A stretch of DNA of 64,000 bases from Nitrososphaeraceae archaeon (GCA_021325295.1 JAJPHM010000023.1:1-64000), one strand, 5' to 3'. Shown: positions 27,233 to 35,777, counted from the stretch's first letter. Program-made: numbers and translations. The notes: generated from the sequence alone by a model not told the origin.

Positions 27233-27343
27233 GCGGCGTGGAATAAAAAGTGAAGGTCAAGAAGCTTGGCTGAATCTTGGCTCTGGCGGTAGGTAGTAGA
27301 ATGTCTGGCAAGGAAACAAGAAAGAAAGCAAAACACCTCTGTG

Positions 27344-28000
27344 CTAGACCTGAAATCTGGCATACCTTCCCCTCCTCTCTATTTCTGCAACGTTTTCAAG
27401 AACCTTTTCTGCTTTGCGCTTTCCCATTTCAGCAGCATATCCTGATACAAAGCTGTCAAATGCTTTTTTGAAGATCTGGACATGGGCGCTGCTGAAAACC
27501 TCTTTGATCAGCCTGATGTCAACTGCCATGTCTTCTGTTCTTTCGGAATAATAAGCAAGGCCAAAATCAAGCAGCACCAGCCTGCGGCCGTATACTATAA
27601 AGTTTGAGGTAGTCAGGTCGCCATGAATTATCCCGGCTGCATGCAGCCTGCCGGCATAGGTTCCCATCATTTTGCAGACCTGCAGAGTAATTGCATCTTT
27701 GACGCTCCTGCCGGGCACAAATTCCATGATAATCTCTGCAGCGACAGGGTCGACAAAGTACACAAAGGGCGAGCGTACTCCTGCAAGTTTTGCCTGTGAC
27801 ATTATCTGGGCCTCATGGATGGTCCTATATCTGCGGATCTGATCGTCAAGCAGCTTGTGCCGGTATGCCCTTGGTGTCCTGACCTTGGAGACCGCAGGCT
27901 TGCCATACCAGTCACTAAGGTAAATGTCGGCTTCTGCGCCCCTTCTTAGAACCTGCCCCTGTCTGGTCTGCGTTGACTGCTGCAATAGTAATATACCCAA
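27344..28000 (-). CDS. bud32: Bud32 kinase of the KEOPS complex
   Basis: A 218-residue RIO-like protein kinase. Motifs: LRRGAEADIYLSDW (glycine-poor P-loop), Lys in AVSKVRTPRAYRH, catalytic loop IIHGDLTTSNFIV and DFG-like VLLDFGLAYYS, followed by EDMAVDIRLIKEVFSSAH (Bud32 C-terminal block). Bud32 is an ATPase/kinase that partners Kae1 in making t6A at position 37 of tRNAs reading ANN codons. In some euryarchaea it is fused to Kae1; here it is separate, with a PH-like gene between the two on the opposite strand. The start overlaps nothing. Confidence 0.9.
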   Translation of the reverse strand: MGILLLQQSTQTRQGQVLRRGAEADIYLSDWYGKPAVSKVRTPRAYRHKLLDDQIRRYRTIHEAQIMSQAKLAGVRSPFVYFVDPVAAEIIMEFVPGRSVKDAITLQVCKMMGTYAGRLHAAGIIHGDLTTSNFIVYGRRLVLLDFGLAYYSERTEDMAVDIRLIKEVFSSAHVQIFKKAFDSFVSGYAAEMGKRKAEKVLENVAEIERRGRYARFQV

Positions 28001-28017
28001 GCCCGAAGAATAAAAAC

Positions 28018-28344
28018 GTGAGCGCCTTCAGGCCGGAGCCGGGGGAGAAGAGACTTTTTGACGAAGATTGCTCTGAGGATACCCTAAAGAGCGGCATACT
28101 CGTGCTTACAAACCACCGGATAATATTCCAGGAAACTACAGGCAGGATGGCCACTTTCTCAAAAGAGGAAGGGGAGGTGGTGCTCCAGATCCCCTTGGAC
28201 AGGATATCTGCAGTCAGGTCAGAGGGGTTTTTGGTAAAAAAGCTGGTAATCGAATCAGAAGGCAAGGCATACAAGTTTGGGGTATTTAGCATAGGCAAGT
28301 GGGAAAAAGAGATAAAGGCGCAGATGGCAGCGCGCAAGAGCTGA
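28018..28344 (+). CDS. PH-like (GRAM-type) small protein
   Basis: A 108-residue soluble protein between bud32 and kae1 but on the opposite strand. The order of strands and the final helix fit a PH-like/GRAM fold: SGILVLTNHRIIFQE, then LQIPLDRISAVRSEGF, LVIESEGKAYKFGVF and a C-terminal helix WEKEIKAQMAA. I chose GTG 28018 because it directly follows the expected leader and the upstream frame (to TTG 27973) reads poorly and covers the bud32 start. Function unknown; PH-like proteins in prokaryotes often act in membrane stress. Confidence in the fold is moderate. Confidence 0.6.
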   Translation: MSAFRPEPGEKRLFDEDCSEDTLKSGILVLTNHRIIFQETTGRMATFSKEEGEVVLQIPLDRISAVRSEGFLVKKLVIESEGKAYKFGVFSIGKWEKEIKAQMAARKS

Positions 28345-28414
28345 AGGTCCAAGGGAAGACCAGAAGCAAGAAAGAAGAAAACGAATATTATTTTGTTTTA
28401 TTTTCGCAGGCTGC

Positions 28415-29488
28415 CTACCGCCAGCCAACATCAACCACATCAAGTCGCCAAGATTGGTGCACTGACGACTTTTCAACATCTATCTGCTTTTTTGTAGCGG
28501 CATAATCAAGAAGTGCAGTCCAAGCTATCTGCGCGCCGTTGTCTCCTGCAAACCCTATCGGACAGACGTACAGCTTGGCGTCCTGTCTGGTGCAGGCAAT
28601 GTCAAGCATTGATGCCAGCCTTTTGTTTGCCGCCACGCCACCTACTATCATCATCTCCTTTTTGCTAGTAAAAGATAGTGCCCTCTCTACTGTCTCGGCC
28701 AGCATGGCAAATGAAGTCTCTTGCAGCGAGTAGCAGACGTCGACCAATTTTTCTCCAGACGATGCCGCTCTTATGGCTGCAGTCAGCAAGCCGGAGAACG
28801 AGACATCATTTCCCTTGACAACATATGGCAGCTGCGTGTACCTCCCGTCTGACTGGCCTGCCAGATTCTCTATCCGTCCTCCGCAGGGAGACGCAAAGCC
28901 CATGGCTCTGCCAAACTGGTCAAGCAGTTGCCCTATGGTGATATCAAGTGTCTCGCCAAAGACTCTCCACCTGTGCTGCGCAAACGCAAGTATCATGGTG
29001 TGTCCGCCAGAAACCAAGAGAACCAGCGGGTCTGAAGCACCTGTGAGCATAGTGCCAAGCTCAATGTGGCCCAGCGCGTGGTTCACCGGGACAAGCGGCT
29101 TTTCATAAAAGCCCGAGACTGTCCTTGCAACAACAGCTCCCACTCTAAGGCACGGCCCTAGCCCGGGCCCGGCAGAATAGCCTATTATGTCAATGTCGTC
29201 CATTCTCCTGCCTGCTTCTTTTAGCGACTGTGCCAGAACGGACGAGCAGACCTCTGCGTGGTGCCTTGAAGCTTCGCGCGGATGGATGCCGCTGCCCTCT
29301 GGAGGCTTGTATATTCCCCTGATATCAGAGAGGACCTTGCCCTTTCTCTCGCTGTCCTGATACATCTCTACGACAGAGCAGCCAAAAGTGTGCGCAGTGC
29401 TTTCTATGCCAAGGCAGAGCAGCGCTGCTCCTTTGTTATCTTTATCTCTTGTTCCATTTTGTTTTTGTTTGCCGTTCACCCGGATCAT
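28415..29488 (-). CDS. kae1: Kae1 (TsaD homologue), t6A synthesis
   Basis: A 357-residue ASKHA-fold protein. It opens with LCLGIESTAHTFGCSVV and continues with HPREASRHHAEVCSSVL, YSAGPGLGPCLRVGA, VPVNHALGHIELG (metal-binding histidines), LLVSGGHTMIL and IVGGVAANKRLASML. Kae1 transfers the threonylcarbamoyl group to A37 of tRNAs, with Bud32, Cgi121 and Pcc1 as partners. The N-terminal 20 residues are an extension, so the start may be further in. The first four bases overlap the end of the YchF-like gene, indicating translational coupling. Confidence 0.92.
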   Translation of the reverse strand: MIRVNGKQKQNGTRDKDNKGAALLCLGIESTAHTFGCSVVEMYQDSERKGKVLSDIRGIYKPPEGSGIHPREASRHHAEVCSSVLAQSLKEAGRRMDDIDIIGYSAGPGLGPCLRVGAVVARTVSGFYEKPLVPVNHALGHIELGTMLTGASDPLVLLVSGGHTMILAFAQHRWRVFGETLDITIGQLLDQFGRAMGFASPCGGRIENLAGQSDGRYTQLPYVVKGNDVSFSGLLTAAIRAASSGEKLVDVCYSLQETSFAMLAETVERALSFTSKKEMMIVGGVAANKRLASMLDIACTRQDAKLYVCPIGFAGDNGAQIAWTALLDYAATKKQIDVEKSSVHQSWRLDVVDVGWR

Positions 29489-30687
29489 CCTCTGCTTGTA
29501 GCAGAAACTACCTTGATAACATCGTTATTTTTCAGAACATGATCGGCGCCAACCCTCTGCTTGGTGCGCACGTCCACAGCATACAGAAACCCCTTTGCCA
29601 GATCTGCATGGATAGTGGATGCCAAGTCTTTGGCAGTTGAGCCGGTGGGAAGGAGGCGCGCATCAGGCAGAACGTTGCCCTTTTTGTCTGTCAGCTTCAG
29701 CTCATCCTCAACAGGGTAGACCACTATCTGCCTGAGAAGGTTAAAGCAGGCAAGGTTGATTGCTTCCTGAACCCCTGTCGAGCCGTATCTGGCGATAAGC
29801 GACCTTACTATATCGAGGGCCTTTTTTTGCAGGTCTGTAAGCTGCACGCCGGGCCTGACTTCAAACGACCCGTCTCCAGGCAGGTAGTGCAGCACGCCTT
29901 TCTTTGCAGCCTTTCTGAGCAGCGCTTCCGCCTCTGAAGCACATGGCACTACCTGCCTTCCCGTTTCTCTTATCTTGCGGATGTTGGCCTCTGCAGATGG
30001 AAGGTCTGCCTTGTTTGCTGCAATCAGAAAAGGCTTTGTCCTTGCTCTGATTGCCTTGCAAAATTTCAATATATCATCTTCTGTCCATGTAGTGGGCTTT
30101 TTTGATTCAAGCCCTGCTGCATGTATGGCTCCCGCGATATGCTGCTCGCCAATGGCAAGGCCCGAGAGCCTCTTTGCAAGCATCTGCTCTATTTTATTTC
30201 CCTGGCTTTCTGCTTCCCTTGAGCTTTTTGACCAGTCCCTTCCCATAATGGAGGCAAGCCACATGTCAAACTCTTCTTCTACAAAGCTGATGTCAAAGAG
30301 CGGGTCTCCTGTACCCTCAGGTATGGGCTTGCCTCCGCTGTCAGTAGATCCTGATGCATCGACCACGTGTATAAGGCAGTCAGCCTGCCTTGCGTCGTCC
30401 AGAAACTTGTTGCCGAGGCCCTTGCCTGTGTGGGCTCCGGGCACAAGGCCAGCAACATCGATAAGCTTTACCGGAATGAACCTGTTGCCGTCAACGCACA
30501 TAGAGTGGACGGGGTTGTCCTGAACGCCAAACTCCCTGCATACGCACTTTGTGCGCGCATAGGCAACTCCGATATTGGGATCGATTGTGGTAAATGGATA
30601 GTTTGCGGCCTGCACAGCCAGCTCTGTCGCAGCGTTGAAAAAAGTGGACTTGCCGACATTGGCTTTGCCGATGAGGCCTATCATCAT
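29485..30687 (-). CDS. YchF-like GTPase with C-terminal TGS domain
   Basis: A 400-residue P-loop GTPase. G1 IGLIGKANVGKSTFFNA, a G2-like TTIDPNIG, G3 IDVAGLVPGAHTGKGLGNKFLDD and an N-K-A-D G4 (AANKADLPSAE) give the Obg/YchF class. A TGS domain (STAKDLASTIHADLAKG, then DVRTKQRVGADHVLKN) closes it. In other organisms YchF binds ribosomes. It overlaps kae1 by 4 nt, so they form one transcript, which ties it to translation. Alternative names in the DRG/NOG group cannot be excluded, but the G1-G3 spacing and TGS end favour YchF-like. Confidence 0.85.
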   Translation of the reverse strand: MMIGLIGKANVGKSTFFNAATELAVQAANYPFTTIDPNIGVAYARTKCVCREFGVQDNPVHSMCVDGNRFIPVKLIDVAGLVPGAHTGKGLGNKFLDDARQADCLIHVVDASGSTDSGGKPIPEGTGDPLFDISFVEEEFDMWLASIMGRDWSKSSREAESQGNKIEQMLAKRLSGLAIGEQHIAGAIHAAGLESKKPTTWTEDDILKFCKAIRARTKPFLIAANKADLPSAEANIRKIRETGRQVVPCASEAEALLRKAAKKGVLHYLPGDGSFEVRPGVQLTDLQKKALDIVRSLIARYGSTGVQEAINLACFNLLRQIVVYPVEDELKLTDKKGNVLPDARLLPTGSTAKDLASTIHADLAKGFLYAVDVRTKQRVGADHVLKNNDVIKVVSATSRG

Positions 30688-31374
30688 AAATTAGACTTAC
30701 CGACGTGAAAATGCGACCGATCCGGAATTAATGTCTTTCAACAACAGCTTTCAAGCCCAAGGGGGTTTGAACGCTAAATATTCAGGATTCGAGTACCTTT
30801 GAAAATTGGGTGATTTATATAGTTTAAAGTCGAGAAGACCTCTAGTTTTAACCAGAGGATAAATCGCCACCAACGCAACTACAGGTTCAGGCTGTACCCT
30901 TCACTTTCACATTGCAGGAGCAGCAACTTGTAGAAACATTGGATGGCTGTAGGTGGATATGCATATTGCGGAGCGCCTTCTTTGTAATTAGTAGATTTGA
31001 TCGTCTGTTTTCTTTTTTGAAATGTAGCAATGAAAGGTAAGGTAAATGTCATCCCAGTCCAGAAGATCGATAAACTGTTGTTTGGTTCTGGGTTGATGGG
31101 AACTTTAATCAAATTGGTACATCGCTTCGTCCCGTCTACTATCCAACACCTTCAGCCCAAGCACAATGTCAATCTTCAACACATCAATCTGCTCGCTGCC
31201 GGAAATTGTATAGTTCTTTCTTAAAGTCTTCATTTGGTTTTTTCAATCGTAAAATTTGCAAGTTATGTGAGAAAGGATCAAATGCTTTAATTTTAACCAA
31301 GGTTTCCTGTAGGAAAGCCCCTCTATTTCAGTGGTTTAAAGTTCCAATGTCGCTGTGTTCATGTACATGCCGGG
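30688..31374. other. Intergenic region with a strong unassigned promoter
   Basis: About 690 nt. At 30810-30826 is a very good TATA-like box on the plus strand (gatttatatagtttaaag), followed by a possible hairpin (CCTCT at 30840-30844 with AGAGG at 30855-30859) but no obvious coding start; a short RNA is possible. On the minus strand a 42-codon frame (31105-31233) begins with MKTLRKNYTISGSEQIDVL and could be a tiny gene or remnant. Neither is certain. Confidence 0.4.
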
Positions 31375-31599
31375 TCAATTAGGAATTTCAATAATTATTT
31401 TCTTGTATTTCTTCGCAGCGTCTTCGAGAGTCTCTAGCACAAGCTGAATTGCTTCGGTCATGTTTCTCTTTAATTCTTCTATCGTATCTCCTTCGCTAAT
31501 GGCTCCTGGCAACTCTATGCACTGTCCAGTATATCCACCCTCAGGAGATTCTTGGATTCTAACAGTAAACTTCCGTCCACCAAGATTCTTGGCTGACAC
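31375..31599 (-). CDS. hicB: HicB-family antitoxin
   Basis: A 74-residue HicB. The partial RNase H-like fold shows as KFTVRIQESPEGGYTGQCIELPGA and SEGDTIEELKRNMTEAIQLVL, the family signature. It neutralises the HicA RNase encoded 61 nt upstream on the same strand. This short version lacks a DNA-binding tail, so autoregulation would need another protein. Toxin-first order is the common archaeal one. Intact. Confidence 0.85.
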   Translation of the reverse strand: MSAKNLGGRKFTVRIQESPEGGYTGQCIELPGAISEGDTIEELKRNMTEAIQLVLETLEDAAKKYKKIIIEIPN

Positions 31600-31660
31600 T
31601 CTGGCACTATTATCTTGATCTGATTATAAAAGTGTTCAAGCAGCGCTTGTTTAGTGGCTC

Positions 31661-31876
31661 TCAAAGCTCGGAAAGGAATTCATCTTTGGTTATCCCCGCT
31701 TGGTCAAGGATGGATTTCAATGTTGTCTCTTTTATGGGACTGTGCCTTGGGATGGTGGCGTACCTTCCGTCTGAATGAATCATAATAATATGGCTACCTC
31801 GCTGCCTCTCAGGTTTGAAACCTTTTCTACCGAGAACTTTCATGACATCGCGGTAATCATGGTTTCTAAGGCTCAC
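31661..31876 (-). CDS. hicA: HicA-family mRNA interferase toxin
   Basis: A 71-residue dsRBD-like toxin starting at GTG. The catalytic region RQRGSHIIMIHSDGRYATIP carries the GSH histidine. HicA cleaves mRNA and tRNA and is neutralised by HicB from the next gene. The pair is complete and appears functional. It borders the decayed toxin-antitoxin stretch to the right. A short AT-rich leader on the minus strand precedes it. Confidence 0.85.
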   Translation of the reverse strand: MSLRNHDYRDVMKVLGRKGFKPERQRGSHIIMIHSDGRYATIPRHSPIKETTLKSILDQAGITKDEFLSEL

Positions 31877-32012
31877 TTGGCATATGTCTGAATCTCTTGG
31901 TAATTAGGGTTATTGCCAATGCCGTCAACAACCTAGCCCCTTCAGCTATCGAGTGGCTTGGAATTTGGTTTCTTATTACTAGAAATAGCCGCACCATCAC
32001 CATTTCAATGAC

Positions 32013-32387
32013 ATGCCAGTAAATCCGCGGAACAACGAAAGCGTAGTAAATGTGGAGCTTTACAAGTCGATTTATGCAGAGATATCGAAGCTGGCTTAAA
32101 AGGAAAAGCTGACGATAAAGGACTATGTTAACCAGGTACTGGAATCACACATTTCAACCGTCGACCTTCTTTCCAAGCGGTTTTCAGAGATCTCTCAGGT
32201 GGGCTCAACAGACGATGCCGTACTTGTACAGGACAAAGCCAAGAATAACGTCATTGCATCGATAACCCTTCAGAAGGACGGCAACATGTTCTGCTCTGTC
32301 TGCAAAAGGACTTTCTGCGAGCACATCTTTAGGTCGCTGCTATCGCCGGATTGGGTAAAGATTTTACAGAACCTTAACAAGCGATAA
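32013..32387 (+). pseudogene. Putative antitoxin gene interrupted by an in-frame stop
   Basis: From ATG 32013 a single frame reads VNVELYKSIYAEISKLA, meets TAA at 32097-32099, then continues without another stop as KEKLTIKDYVNQVLESHI and a Cys-containing end (NMFCSVCKRTFCEHIF) to 32387. A change of one base (for example GAA or CAA to TAA) explains this. The N-terminus resembles a ribbon-helix-helix segment. Translation might restart at GTG 32199, giving only the C-terminal 62 residues. A second broken gene follows 33 nt later; the two look like a former antitoxin-toxin pair. Confidence 0.6.
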
Positions 32388-32420
32388 CTAACTGCTAAGC
32401 AAGCCCAAGAGGGTCCGGAA

Positions 32421-32821
32421 GTGCAAGACAACAATACTCCGTTCAAAAGAGACGTTCGCAGGTTAGCCGAGAATGCTGCAGACGTGGCAATAGCCCGTAA
32501 CAAGAAAGACTGTGCTATCAATGGCAAGGTCTTTGGCGTAAATAGACAGGTCCTAGTGCAGATTTTCATCGATTCTTATCAATTGACAGACATATCTGAC
32601 CCTGTGCAAAGAACAGCTTACATTGCTTCAAGAATTGCGGTGGATTTTATCACAAGAAGGCCATTTGCCCACTTTAATCGTAGTACTGCTTTTGATACCT
32701 GGCTGACTATGTGGAGAGCCAAGGTTTTGTGCTTGCCGAAGAAGATAAGAGAAATCTGTATTCTATGCTGAAAGTAGTCCATCAAGGGCGTTGGTTGAAG
32801 CCAATCTTAGGTTGCATCTGA
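32421..32821 (+). pseudogene. Doc/Fic-like gene with a frameshift
   Basis: GTG 32421 opens a frame with a helical N-terminus and a degenerate Fic/Doc-like core (FITRRPFAHFNRSTAFDTWLT, shortened here). At about 32706-32711 the coding signal jumps by -1: the downstream frame reads VESQGFVLAEEDKRNLYSML, a normal Doc-type ending, down to TGA 32819-32821. One lost base explains it. The motif itself is already altered (the catalytic His of HPFxxGN is Arg). The unshifted frame ends at 32771 with a poor tail. Preceded by the interrupted gene at 32013. Family assignment is tentative. Confidence 0.5.
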
Positions 32822-32834
32822 GACCAGAATAAAA

Positions 32835-32852
32835 TAACTAACTAGTTAGTTA
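32835..32852. terminator. Perfect 18-bp palindrome between converging genes
   Basis: TAACTAACTAGTTAGTTA is a perfect palindrome. It lies just after the Doc-like pseudogene and its right end is the stop codon of the small minus-strand gene. It could form a hairpin that ends transcripts from both sides, although archaea depend mostly on U-runs, so a regulatory or protein-binding role is equally possible. Confidence 0.5.
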
Positions 32853-32990
32853 CTCGTCATCCTTGTCATATTCTTGGCCGATAATTCTTCTGTTCTCTTT
32901 GTGCGCTCTTTCTAGGCTTTCTACTGTTGGTATCCAGGGCTTGTCTGGATAGAGCTTTTTCTTTGTTGGCTGCGCAGGTGTGGCAGTCAT
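32850..32990 (-). CDS. 46-residue hydrophilic protein
   Basis: A short gene found by reading the minus strand: ATG at 32988-32990, stop TAA at 32850-32852, 46 residues. It starts MTATPAQPTKKKLYPDKPWI and ends with an acidic tail (QEYDKDDE). A TATA-like box (GCTTAAATAG, minus strand, 33013-33022) lies about 25-30 nt upstream, so it is probably leaderless. A clean promoter, an ordered composition and a proper stop support a real gene. Its function is unknown; it might be a small partner of the neighbouring genes. Confidence 0.6.
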   Translation of the reverse strand: MTATPAQPTKKKLYPDKPWIPTVESLERAHKENRRIIGQEYDKDDE

Positions 32991-33354
32991 GCTTGGGTAT
33001 TGGATGGCCTGCCTATTTAAGCTTCGTCAGGCCGGCTAGCTCAAGTCAACTCTCCATTCCCAGTTGGTTGGGACTAACAGTTAAGTGGAAATTTAATTTC
33101 TGGTTTTTGACAGAAACGGTTTGTTGGCAGCCAATTTCCGCAACTCCTTCGCATGTATAAGCTATAAGGATTGTGCAATCCGTATCAAAATTAACGTGGG
33201 CCCGATGCAGTCCAAACTCTAAACACCAAAAGCAGATCCGCAATATTTGTATCATGAATCTACTCCAAGCCATCCTGCCAAATGGCGTCGGCATAGTTAA
33301 AGTAAGCAAGATTGTTTAATAATGGCCCGGATGCAAGCCGGTTAAAGCTGATAT
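32991..33354. other. Intergenic region upstream of queC
   Basis: About 360 nt. It holds the promoter of the 46-residue gene on the left and an AT-rich element (attgtttaataatgg, about 33311-33325) roughly 35 nt before queC on the right. No riboswitch-like element or other gene is evident. Confidence 0.4.
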
Positions 33355-34104
33355 ATGAGGAACCAAACCAGACAGAGCGCAGTCTGCATAGTCAGCGGCG
33401 GCTTGGACTCTGTATGCACTGCTGCATACCTTGCAAGGGAAAGAAATGCTGACCTGTACGTGCTGACGTTTGCGTACGGCCAGCGCGCAGAGAGGGAGAT
33501 AGGCAGGGCGGCGTACTTTGCCAATGTTTTGAAGGCCAAGGATCACAAGACACTGGATATTGGCTTTATGAAGTCACTTTATGGCACAAGCAATGCTCTG
33601 ACAGACACAAATCAAGAGCTTAGTCAGAACTTTGCCAAAAGCTTGGTTGTACCCGTGAGAAATGCAGTGTTTCTGGTAATTGCCAGCGCATGGGCTTTTA
33701 GCATCAACGCCAAGTTGGTGGCTTATGGCGCGCATTCTGGAGACGTTGTGCATTACCCTGACTGCCGGCCCGAGTTTGCCGAATCGATTGCAAAAACACT
33801 CAATCTGGCAGAATCTGACGGGATTGCATCGGGCTGGAGGCAACCAATACAGGTCTGGTCACCAGCGGCTGCCGGGATGTCCAAGGCAGATCTTCTCAAG
33901 GTTGGGTACAGTATACTTGGAGACAGGCTGTTTGAAGCATGGAGCTGCTATACTAATGGGGTAAAGGCAAAGGTAAGGGCAAAGAGCTCAAAGGCTGCAA
34001 CGTACCTTCACTGCGGCGTCTGCGAATCGTGTATAAATAGGAAGGTAGCATTTACAAGCGCAGGAATAGAGGACAAAACAGATTATGCGATTGGCCGCCA
34101 CTGA
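33355..34104 (+). CDS. queC: 7-cyano-7-deazaguanine synthase
   Basis: A 249-residue QueC. The P-loop AVCIVSGGLDSVCTAAYLAR at the N-terminus and the zinc site near the C-terminus (WSCYTNG, then LHCGVCESCINRK) are intact. QueC converts carboxy-deazaguanine to preQ0 with ATP and ammonia; in archaea preQ0 is placed in tRNA at position 15 by archaeosine TGT. queE overlaps its end by 20 nt and folE follows, so this is one operon. Length normal. Confidence 0.92.
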   Translation: MRNQTRQSAVCIVSGGLDSVCTAAYLARERNADLYVLTFAYGQRAEREIGRAAYFANVLKAKDHKTLDIGFMKSLYGTSNALTDTNQELSQNFAKSLVVPVRNAVFLVIASAWAFSINAKLVAYGAHSGDVVHYPDCRPEFAESIAKTLNLAESDGIASGWRQPIQVWSPAAAGMSKADLLKVGYSILGDRLFEAWSCYTNGVKAKVRAKSSKAATYLHCGVCESCINRKVAFTSAGIEDKTDYAIGRH

Positions 34105-34819
34105 GATAAAGGTAAACCTGAGCGAGATATTTACAAGCATCGAAGGAGAGGGAATCCTTTTTGGCACAAAGACAATGTTTGTGCGGCTTGCAGGGTGTCC
34201 ATTAAAGTGCCACTGGTGCGACACAACCTATGCACTGTCATTTGACAGCGGAACCCAGTACGGGCTTGACGAAGTCAAGGCCATGATATCCACAAGCCTG
34301 CTTCCAAACACCTACAAGGTCAACTTTACTGGAGGCGAGCCACTTGTACAGCACGAAGCGGTAATAGAGATTGCCCGGTTTATTCAGGAAAAGGGAATAA
34401 GGACGTACATCGAATCAGCCTGCTTCGACTCGTCACGATTTGCCAAGGTTCTGCCATATATCGATATTTGCAAAATAGAGTTCAAGATGAAAGACTCGGG
34501 CGCTGTTGACGGAAGGCATTACGACAACTTGGTGAGAAACGAGCTTGAGTGCCTTGAGGCATCGATCAAGGCCAAAAAAGTCACATACATCAAAGTAGTA
34601 GTAACAAACTCGACTGACCCTGAGGAGTTTGCAGGACTTGTGGCAAGGATATTCAAGACAGTGCAGGGCAGCAAGTTAGCAGGATTTATAATACAGCCAA
34701 GCCATAATGTTGATGAGCCATCCTTGGAGAGGCTTTTCAGCTTTTATGATGCAGTCTATCCATTCTACCCCGAGGTAAGGATAGTGCCCCAGATGCACAA
34801 GATGATTGGAGCCAGATAG
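34085..34819 (+). CDS. queE: 7-carboxy-7-deazaguanine synthase (radical SAM)
   Basis: A 244-residue radical SAM enzyme. IFTSIEGEGILFGTKTMFVR and the cluster motif CPLKCHWCDTTYA (C-x3-C-x2-C) are typical of QueE, as is NFTGGEPLVQHEAV (GGEP). It rearranges carboxy-tetrahydropterin to carboxy-deazaguanine. It overlaps queC by 20 nt and is followed 3 nt later by folE. queD, the enzyme between folE and queE in the pathway, is not in the window. Confidence 0.9.
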   Translation: MRLAATEIKVNLSEIFTSIEGEGILFGTKTMFVRLAGCPLKCHWCDTTYALSFDSGTQYGLDEVKAMISTSLLPNTYKVNFTGGEPLVQHEAVIEIARFIQEKGIRTYIESACFDSSRFAKVLPYIDICKIEFKMKDSGAVDGRHYDNLVRNELECLEASIKAKKVTYIKVVVTNSTDPEEFAGLVARIFKTVQGSKLAGFIIQPSHNVDEPSLERLFSFYDAVYPFYPEVRIVPQMHKMIGAR

Positions 34820-34822
34820 CAA

Positions 34823-35491
34823 GTGGGAGATAAGGAAGCTACATCGGGATGGACAATCAAGGGCAAGGTAGCAGTAAACGATATGCATGACAGTGACAGA
34901 TTGAAGAAAATGAACCAAGAAAAGCCGGGCATCAACAAAAAAAAGGTAGAGAAGCTCGTAAGGGAGCTTTTGGTAGAGCTGGGGGAGAACCCTGACCGCG
35001 AAGGGCTTGTAGGCACACCTGCACGCATAGCAGACATGTATGAAGAGATATTTGGCGGCTACAGGATGGATGCGGAACTTGATGTAAGCTTTAGCGAAGA
35101 AACTGACGTTCTGATAGCAAAGGACATCCAGTTTTACAGCATGTGCGAGCACCATATGCTGCCGTTTTTTGGCAGGATCCACATAGCCTACATCCCATCG
35201 GGGAAGGTGTTTGGAGTATCAAAGCTGGTGAGGCTTGTCGAGAAATACTCGCGCAGGCTACAGATTCAGGAGAGGCTGACAAAGCAGATAGCCGACGAGC
35301 TTGCCCGCATGGGTGTCAAGGGTGCGCTGGTTATAGCAGAAGGCGATCACCTGTGCATGAAAATGCGCGGTGTGAGAAACGACAGCTCGATAACCACTGT
35401 AGCCCACAGGGGAGTAATGGAGCAGAAGGACCTCAGAGAGCATACTTTAGCACTAATCTATACGCCAAGAAAAGAGCTCAAGTCAGTTTAG
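34823..35491 (+). CDS. folE: GTP cyclohydrolase I
   Basis: A 222-residue FolE. Zinc and active-site motifs are clear: FYSMCEHHMLPFFGRIHIAY, VFGVSKLVRLVEKYSRRLQ, QERLTKQIADEL and HLCMKMRGVRNDSSITT. It turns GTP into dihydroneopterin triphosphate, the first step toward preQ0 and possibly pterins. Many archaea use an unrelated type IB enzyme; this is the classical IA type. It is the third gene of the queC-queE-folE operon. The first 50 residues are a lysine-rich extension, and a later Met (about 34885 or 34912) might be the true start. Confidence 0.92.
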   Translation: MGDKEATSGWTIKGKVAVNDMHDSDRLKKMNQEKPGINKKKVEKLVRELLVELGENPDREGLVGTPARIADMYEEIFGGYRMDAELDVSFSEETDVLIAKDIQFYSMCEHHMLPFFGRIHIAYIPSGKVFGVSKLVRLVEKYSRRLQIQERLTKQIADELARMGVKGALVIAEGDHLCMKMRGVRNDSSITTVAHRGVMEQKDLREHTLALIYTPRKELKSV

Positions 35492-35561
35492 TAGCATTGT
35501 TATAACTGTCTGTCCTGACGCTTTACTTCACGCCACGGTCTCTAAGGCTGTTTAGCAATAA

Positions 35562-35777
35562 CAGAGCAATTATGATTGCATAATAACAGATGACCAAAAG
35601 TTTATTGATCTAATAGATGGTCTGGGGATCCCATTCTTGACACCATCGGCACTGCTTGTATATCTTGCCAATCAAAAGAAAATATCACTGGAGCAGGCTC
35701 TGCAATATTTAGACAAAATGAAACCTATGATAAGCAAAGAAGAATATATTTTGAGCAAGGAGGAATTGCGTAAATAA
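35562..35777 (+). pseudogene. C-terminal remnant of a PIN-type toxin
   Basis: Without a start codon, the frame reads NYDCIITDDQKFIDLIDGLG, then FLTPSALLVYLAN and a helical end to TAA 35775-35777. This matches the C-terminal half of archaeal PIN nucleases (the ITDD motif holds catalytic Asp). Upstream the frame is closed by TAA at 35559-35561, and traces in another frame (AITEQL) suggest further damage. The last A of its stop is the first base of the next start codon, the coupling expected for a toxin-antitoxin pair, so the toxin half was lost. Confidence 0.6.

Noticed and set aside
30768-30800. Possible tRNA T-arm (gtttgaac, gattcgag)
   Set aside because: No pairing stem of five bases and no acceptor or anticodon arm around it.
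31030-31224. Plus-strand 64-codon frame
   Set aside because: No promoter, no family feature and it runs opposite a more coherent short frame.
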